DNA of 64,000 nt, from assembly GCA_049724395.1 (NCBI GenBank), contig JAUGWO010000141.1:1-64000 (forward strand). The letters are read 5' to 3'. Source of the stretch: Spongospora subterranea f. sp. subterranea (lineage: Eukaryota; Endomyxa: Phytomyxea; Phytomyxea; Plasmodiophorida). The position numbers and the translations under genes were made by a program. Position 1 is the stretch's first letter; every line of letters begins with the position of its first letter. Below, in pieces: positions 57,181 to 64,000 of the stretch. The notes under the pieces are model-generated. The model had not been told where the DNA came from, did no database searches, and saw nothing but the letters and a program-made list of their open reading frames with translations.

Positions 57181-57892
57181 TTATTTTATTGCTGAGGTTT
57201 CAACACCCTCTAGTTGTTGTAGACGAAAATCGAGACGATGAAGACGGATTGAACATTTGTGAACCTGAAAAATGTGATTCCAACAAGTTTTCGTCATTAA
57301 GATATAATGGTTGACCTGAGCGTGATAGGACGCAGCTAGCGCCTCAAGATGATAGCGCAATTGATCGGCGCGTTCAGCTCGGCTTGTCATGGCCACGATC
57401 ATGTCATTAATGCGGCGATGGAGTTTGGCGGAATGCATATAATCTGGGTCTTGGTCCAGTACACCTGGTAAACGACATTAGCGACGGATTATGGTGGATA
57501 TCGTGTCACACCGCGAACGGAATCAAAATGCTCAAAAAGAGTGGTCAAATTCCTAACTCGTGGAAGACTCTCGATTAGGATATCCCATAGAGCAAACGAG
57601 TCGCCATGATTGATTAAAGTCGGAGTAATCCGATCATCTACAGATGGTCATTTCGTCCAGAGTGTTTGAGCGGCGATTGTCATCGGCTCTAACATAATCG
57701 GCATGCCTCATCGATATCGGGATGGGATTTCATCATGCTCTCCACCTTGGATTGCACAGCCCGTAGACGCTTCATCCTCTCTATTCGGGACGCTAACCTG
57801 GCTATTCGCAAATGGATGCCGGTTTGTCCATTGTCGACGATGTGGTCACTGATACTGCTTTCTGCATCATTGCGGTTGTGATCATGACCCAT
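57181..57892 (-). CDS. Small coiled-coil protein, possibly dynactin p24-like
   Basis: Three exons join in frame. The first starts at 57892 (MGHDHNRNDAESSISDHIVD; RIARLASRIERMKRLRA). The second, about 57.50-57.63 kb, reads TPTLINHGDSFALWDILIES and NLTTLFEHFDSV. The third carries GVLDQDPDYMHSAKLHRRIN and LHRLDFRLQQLEGVE, ending at 57181. Together they give about 190 residues, mostly helical and heptad-like. Length, helix pattern and a tail resembling YN...LLSK..xWD of DCTN3 fit a dynactin p24 subunit, but the similarity is weak and this is a guess. The stop lies about 70 bp upstream of the PH-RhoGAP start on the same strand, so the two genes are close head-to-tail neighbours. Confidence 0.5.
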
Positions 57893-57934
57893 TTGATTGG
57901 TAATGACGATCTGTCGTCACGGCGGGAGGGATGC

Positions 57935-57942
57935 GCCCTGAC
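57935..57942. repeat. hAT target-site duplication, left copy
   Basis: GCCCTGAC here and at 60387-60394. Confidence 0.9.
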
Positions 57943-60386
57943 TAGTGATGCGGATATTTTATAAAATATTTTACGCATTTTAAAATGCCTTCAGATTTAT
58001 TGGATTTTTTAATCGAAAAAAGTCCCAAAACCGTGGATCCGCGCAGCAAACTTCGGGCTCTCGTTTCGTTCGACGTTTGTGCACATAGAAGCTCGTTCCA
58101 TGAGTAGCTCAAACAAACGAGGAAGGCCTCAGGCTGCGATCCATGTCCATTTCAAAAAGTTCCTCAAAACCGGCGATCTCAAGTGTGATCAAGCCGAATG
58201 CGTTTATTGCGGAAAAAGGTTTGCATATTCGAAACAAGGTCTGGATCGACATGCAAGTAACTGTGCTAAGGTTAATTTTCCAAATCTCGTACGCCGATTC
58301 TCTGCTTGAACCAATATTCCTTTGTTCCCGCGTGGCATTGGCTTGCTTTGTAATGGACCTGTAGAATCTGATTATATTTCTGACGATGGGGATGACCATG
58401 TTGTCTCTCGCCGTTGTTCACAAACTGCTAACCGTTTGGTTTCATTATCAACAACTGAATCCACTTCCAATCGTGCTCCGTCATGGTGTGATTCAATGAC
58501 CAACGCAGAAACAGACAAAGCTAATCGCCTTTTGGCTCGTGCTGTGCACCGAACAGCGACATGTTTCTCCTTCTTTGAAAACCAATATTTTAAGGAATGG
58601 ATCAAGTATTTACGACCCTCATATCGTTTACCTGGGCGTTGATGCAATAGGCGGCAGACTTCTTGATGACGAATTTATTGCAGTACAATCTGCTGTCGTT
58701 CGTGCTATCAAAAGCTTCAGTTGCATTTGCATGACATTGGATGGCGTTACCAATCATGCTGGAAAACAAGTATTAAACATGATGGCTGCAGGCCCATCAG
58801 AAAATTTTTTTGGAGCATTTCCAAATGAATTTGAAGCGTGAATCTTCTGACAATCTTCGAGACCGGCTAAATCGTTTGCGAGTAGCAATGGGCTTGGCTC
58901 ACACAGAGCCCGATTCCGCGAACCTCGATCTACAACAAAACGGGTCCGCCAGTCGAATGGAACCAATGTGGACAATATGTACTGATTCGCCGAATGTGAT
59001 GAAATCTCTTCGAAAAAAAGCACTTCTTTCGGGGTTATTCACTTTTGCTTATGGATGCGCTCCACATGGCTTGAACAATCTGAGCATGGACTGGATAAAG
59101 TTGCAAGGACCAAAAGAAATTCTGTCCAAGGGAGTCTTGATTGTCAACAAAATCAACATCATTCATCTTCTTAGGAGCATGTTCGAGGTGATTTGCATGC
59201 AAAAACTCAATAAGTCTTACTCTCTCATCTTATTTACGAAGACACGATGGAGTACATGTTATTTCATGGTTAAACGTTTGATGTTGGTCAAAGGAGCGTT
59301 GGTCGCCATGCCAAACTCGATCGATCATGATATCGCCTATGAAGATTGTTGCAATGGAAGGTTATCTTCGCGAATCTATTCTTGACGTGTCGCATTGGAA
59401 AGGGATTGCAGCAATGGAATATATTTTGAAAGTGACGAAGCCACATTTTCTGCTGTTTACGCGTGTTTTGTGGCCATTGCACATCATGCTCTAACTATTC
59501 CTAGCACTACACTAATCCAGTTATCAATTTCACGAGAGGAACTACTGAGATACGTTCATTCGCGACTTAAAAGTATTTACACCACAGCCCATGCTTTGTC
59601 TTTCGTAACGGATCCGTGTTTCTATGACATGCGTGTGAATCTGTTCAACCTGCACGGTCAGGCCATTCTGGATCTCGGATGCGGCCCTTTATTTGGACAG
59701 TGCCGCTCAGCGCTTGCAGAAGCATAAAAAACCGAAGGTACTCCCAGCGAATCAATTTTAAATGAACAATTTGCCCATTTCTTATCCCTGCGGCTGGATG
59801 GGACATTTTTATATGATGCTCGCAAGCTCAAGCCCGCTTTAATCTGGTCGCAAGTGGATGATAGGGACATGATCGACCTCGCAAAGATTTTGGTCCAGAT
59901 TCACAGCAATCCGTCAGGGGCTGTTGGCGGAGAACGGAATCATGAGACAAATAATCGGGTTCGTAGCAAACAACGGATTCGGCTGGGAACTGAGAGTTGC
60001 CAGAGACAAGTAGCTGTCGCCTTCAACTCGTTGCAATTGGAAAGAGTCGTTGGAAAACGAAGGGTCGATCCTTTCGTTACTTACTTAGCGAATATTGGTT
60101 CACCATTGCGGACAAGCAACGAGGACTTCCCACCAACAAATGAGTGAAACGGATGACCTGCTGGAAGAAGACGAATTCCGTATGGTGGACGATTCCACTG
60201 CTATTTTGGATCAATATTTGGCAGAATGTGATGATGATTTTCAGGAAATCATTTTGGAAGAGGGAATTGTCTTATTTTGACCAGAAAACATGTAAAACGA
60301 ATAAAAAACGTTTTAAAATACGGTTTTATTTTAAAATACATTCAAAATACGAAAATACTGCGCAAAACATCTAAAATGCAACACTA
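57943..60386 (+). mobile_element. hAT DNA transposon with broken transposase
   Basis: The ends are TAGTGATGC (57943) and GCAACACTA (60386), inverted repeats with one mismatch. The flanks 57935-57942 and 60387-60394 are both GCCCTGAC, an exact 8-bp target duplication as hAT elements make. Inside, a BED zinc finger frame starts at 58097 (MSSSNKRGRPQAAIHVHF; CVYCGKRFAYSKQGLDRHAS). Later pieces include TFLFFENQYF-like text near 58.57 kb. The C-terminal dimerisation region is near 59.9-60.1 kb (HSNPSGAVGGERNHETNNRV; VGKRRVDPFVTYLAN). The transposase frame is interrupted several times, for example a stop after FPNLVRRFSA at 58309, so it is not active by itself. The 2.44-kb length is typical. Confidence 0.9.
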
Positions 60387-60394
60387 GCCCTGAC
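60387..60394. repeat. hAT target-site duplication, right copy
   Basis: GCCCTGAC, identical to 57935-57942. Confidence 0.9.
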
Positions 60395-60944
60395 ACTAGG
60401 GGTAGGCTGCGCCGTCATTGATCACCATTTTCATGACAAATTATCATTCGATAACTCCTGTTTTTTTTTCACTGTTAAACCAATTGTTCTTTTTTTTTCA
60501 ATTGAAATAAAATTGTTTTCCAAACTGAGTAGTTGTCGACATTCCGGGAGATCAACGACTCAAACAAATGCGCCACTGAGCGAAAAACTTGAAATTCGAT
60601 TTTGGATTGTACAGTATTTTATATTTTGTCAGAATTAGATTCACTACCAGCGCAAAGTTGTCAAACTTACAAAGATGAATGAGTTGTTTTCAATGTCGAT
60701 AGGATATCAATAGTAAAACACACAGAAAAAACAGACTTCGGCCTTATCGATCAAACTTCTCATTTTCATACCCCAATTTTTCATGGCAATGAACCTGGCA
60801 CCAGAGCCTTCTAAATTAACGCACATTATCCTAATCGCAACACTCGACGATTGTCACATGGCGCTGTAGTCGACCATTGTCACATGGCGCTGTAGTCAAC
60901 GTTCTGACTTCTTAGTTGTCGCACGTTGAGCTGCTTTTAGCTGA
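60395..60944. other. AT-rich spacer before the satellite
   Basis: No gene is seen. A short tandem duplication of CATTGTCACATGGCGCTGTA lies at about 60.85-60.90 kb. Homopolymer T runs lie at about 60.45-60.50 kb. Confidence 0.5.
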
Positions 60945-63900
60945 CAGGGCTTCTGGTTGATACTGTGGTTGATACTGTAAATGAGAAACATTATCAACCA
61001 GAAACCCTGTCAGGTAACCAAGACTGGTCAACGATAAACCTCAGGTACATTATCAACCAGAAACCCTGTCAGCTAACCCAAGACTGGTCAACGATAAACC
61101 TCAGGTACATTATCAACCAGAAACCCTGTCAGCTAACCCAAGACTGGTCAACGATAAACCTCAGGTACATTATCAACCAGAAACCCTGTCAGCTAACCCA
61201 AACTGGTCAACGATAAACCTGGTCAAGACTGGATAAACCTCAGGTACATTATCAACCAGAAACCCTGTCAGCTAACCCAAGACTGGTCAACGATAAACCT
61301 CAGGTACATTTATCAGCTAACCCAAGACTGGTCAACGATAAACCTCAGGTACATTATCAACCAGAAACCCTGTCAGCTAACCCCTGTCAGCTAACCCAAG
61401 ACTGGTACATTATCAACCAGAAACCCAACGATAAACCTCAGGTACATTATCAACCAGAAACCCTGTCAGCTAACCCAAGACTGGTCAACGATAAACCTCA
61501 GGTACATTATCAACCAGAAACCCTGTCAGCTAACCCAAGACTGGTCAACGATAAACCTCAGGTACATTATCAACCAGAAACCCTGTCAGCTAACCCAAGA
61601 CTGGTCAACGATAAACCTCAGGTACATTATCAACCAGGTACATTATCAACCAGAAACCCTGTCAGCTAACCCAAGACTGGTCAACGATAAACCTCAGGTA
61701 CATTATCAACCAGAAACCCTCAGTCACTGGTCAACGATAAACCTCAGGTACATTATCAACCAGAAACCCTGTCAGCTAACCCAAGACTGGTCAACGATAA
61801 ACCTCAGGTACATTATCAACCAGAAACCCTGTCAGCTAACCCAAGACTGGTCAACGATAAACCTCAGGTACATTATCAACCAGAAACCCTGTCAGCTAAC
61901 CCAAGACTGGTCAACGATAAACCTCAGGTACATTATCAACCAGAAACCCTGTCAGCTAACCCAAGACTGGTCAACGATAAACCTCAGGTACATTATCAAC
62001 CAGAAACCCTGTCAGCTAACCCTGGTCAACGATAAACCTCAGGTACATTATCAACCAGAAACCCTGTCAGCTAACCCAAGACTGGTCAACGATAAACCTC
62101 AGGTACATTATCAACACCCTGTCAGCTATCAACCAGAAACCCTGTCAGCTAACCCAAGACTGGTCAACGATAAACCTCAGGTACATTATCAACCAGAAAC
62201 CCTGGTCAGCTAATCAACCAGAAACCCTGTCAGCTAACCCAAGACTGGTCAACGATAAACCTCAGGTACATTATCAACCAGAAACCCTGTCAGCTAACCC
62301 AACCAGAAACCCTGTCAGCTAACCCAAGACTGGTCAACGATAAACCTCAGGTACATTATCAACCAGAAACCCTGTCAGCTAACCCAAGACTGGTCAACGA
62401 TAAACCTCAGGTACATTATCAACCAGAAACCCTGTCAGCTAACCCAAGACTGGTCAACGATAAACCTCAGGTACATTATCAACCAGAAACCCTGTCAGCT
62501 AACCCAAGACTGGTCAACGATAAACCTCAGGTACATTATCAACCAGAAACCCTGTCAGCTAACCCGATAAACCTCAGGTACATTATCAACCAGAAACCCT
62601 GTCAGCTAACCCGACTGGTCAACGATAAACCTCAGGTACATTATCAACCAGAAACCCTGTCAGCTAACCCAAGACTGGTCAACGATAAACCTCAGGTACA
62701 TTATCAACCAACCCAAGACCAGAAACCCTGTCAGCTAACCCAAGACTGGTCAACGATAAACCTCAGGTACATTATCAACCAGAAACCCTGTCAGCTAACC
62801 CAAGACTGGTCAACGATAAACCTCAGGTACATTATCAACCAGAAACCCTGTCAGGTAACCCAAGTAACTGGTCAACGATAAACCTCAGGTACATTATCAA
62901 CCAGAAACCCTGTCAGCTAACCCAAGACTGGTCAACGATAAACCTCAGGTACATTATCAACCAGAAACCCTGTCAGCTAACCCAAGACTGGTCAACGATA
63001 AACCTCAGGTACATTATCAACCAGAAACCCTGTCAGCTAACCCAAGACTGGTCAACGATAAACCTCAGGTACATTATCAACCAGAAACCCTGTCAGCTAA
63101 CCCAACCAGAAACCCTGTCAGCTAACCCAAGACTGGTCAACGATAAACCTCAGGTACATTATCAACCAGAAACCCTGTCAGCTAACCCAAGACTGGTCAA
63201 CGATAAACCTCAGGTACATTATCAACCAGAAACCCTGTCAGCTAACCCAAGACTGGTCAACGATAAACCTCAGGTACATTATCAACCAGAAACCCTGTCA
63301 GCTAACCCAAGACTGGTCAAACTGGTCAACGATAAACCTCAGGTACATTATCAACCAGAAACCCTGTCAGCTAACCCAACCAGAAACCCTGTCAGCTAAC
63401 CCAAGACTGGTCAACGATAAACCTCAGGTACATTATCAACCAGAAACCCTGTCAGCTAACCCAAGACTGGTCAACGATAAACCTGTCAGCTAACCCAAGA
63501 CTGGTCAACGATAAACCTCAGGTACATTATCAACCAGAAACCCTGTCAGCTAACCCAAGACTGGTCAACGATAAACCTCAGGTACATTATCAACCAGAAA
63601 CCCTGTCAGCTAACCCAAGACTGGTCAACGATAAACCTCAGGTACATTATCAACCAGAAACCCTGTCAGCTAACCCAAGACTGGTCAACGATAAACCTCA
63701 GGTACATTATCAACCAGAAACCCTGTCAGCTAACCCAAGACTGGTCAACGATAAACCTCAGGTACATTATCAACCAGAAACCCTGTCAGCTAACCCAAGA
63801 CTGGTCAACGATAAACCTCAGGTACATTATCAACCAGAAACCCTGTCAGGTAACCCAAGACTGGTCAACGATAAACCTCAGGTACATTATCAACCAGAAA

Positions 63901-64000
63901 CCCTGTGTCAAGACTGGTAACCTCCATTATCAAGACTGGTCAACGATAAACCTCAGGTACATTATCAACCAGAAACAAGGTAACCCAAGACTGGTCAACG
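60945..64000. repeat. 60-bp satellite array
   Basis: A 60-bp unit (GACTGGTCAACGATAAACCT, CAGGTACATTATCAACCAGA, AACCCTGTCAGCTAACCCAA) repeats about 50 times and runs off the right edge. Most copies are near identical; many shortened copies arise by joining at small shared words such as CAACCAGAAACCCTG. The unit is a multiple of three, so short open frames cross it (for example YIINQKPCQLTQDWSTINLR), but they are not convincing genes. The array begins with an inverted piece of its own unit (about 60945-61015). It could be a centromeric or subtelomeric satellite, or an expanded minisatellite. Confidence 0.97.

Noticed and set aside
60965-61216. Open frame across satellite units as a repetitive protein gene
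   Set aside because: The frame exists only because the unit is 60 bp; it breaks at the first odd-length unit and has no start context or conservation pattern.
60945-64000. CRISPR array
   Set aside because: There are no variable spacers between repeats; units are head-to-tail satellite copies in a eukaryotic sequence.

Overview
The window reads as nuclear DNA of a eukaryotic microbe. Host genes are cut by many short GT-AG introns of about 45-66 nt, often with a CTAAC-like branch site, and a few are GC-AG. They encode conserved eukaryotic proteins: replication factor C, GINS Sld5, eIF2B gamma, complex I NDUFA5 and a NuA4-type scaffold. The mobile elements (copia, chromodomain gypsy, PIF/Harbinger, hAT, a pogo-like DDE element) and the intron style suggest a chytrid-like or other early-branching fungus, or an oomycete-like protist. 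The sequence alone does not decide between them.

Layout: (1) 1-22.4 kb is a block of nested and broken mobile elements. Three copia families lie here: A at 1-3.0 kb (inverted, partial) and 10.46-15.34 kb (whole-looking, identical LTRs); B at 3.0-3.5 and 15.34-16.62 kb; C at 7.55-7.94 and 8.80-9.98 kb. With them are a broken gypsy (3.5-7.55 kb), a nearly whole chromodomain gypsy (16.6-21.6 kb) and a truncated PIF/Harbinger transposase. (2) 22.4-25.2 kb has no recognised gene but holds two fold-back repeats. (3) 25.3-37.4 kb is a host block: a nucleotidyltransferase-LOTUS-U-box protein, eIF2B gamma, Sld5 and a long ankyrin-repeat gene. (4) 38-43.7 kb is a second transposon block: a broken DDE element, a copia C scrap and a broken gypsy with a foreign insert. 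(5) 44.3-57.9 kb is a tightly packed host block: an NSUN-type RNA methyltransferase, RFC2, an Eaf1/EP400-like protein with a degenerate SNF2 core, NDUFA5, a PH-RhoGAP and a small coiled-coil protein. (6) 57.94-60.39 kb is a hAT element with clear terminal repeats and an 8-bp target duplication. (7) 60.95-64.0 kb is a 60-bp satellite running off the window edge.

The host genes are mostly unrelated housekeeping functions (replication, translation, chromatin, respiration, Rho signalling) that share short intergenic gaps; no operon-like system is seen. The points most worth a second look are the nucleotidyltransferase-LOTUS-U-box fusion, the Eaf1/EP400-like protein whose SNF2 motifs are partly lost, the ankyrin gene built from repeated exon-intron cassettes, and the arrays of short palindromes in the leaders of two different copia families. 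Exon joins were read by eye from splice signals and family similarity, so some boundaries are approximate.
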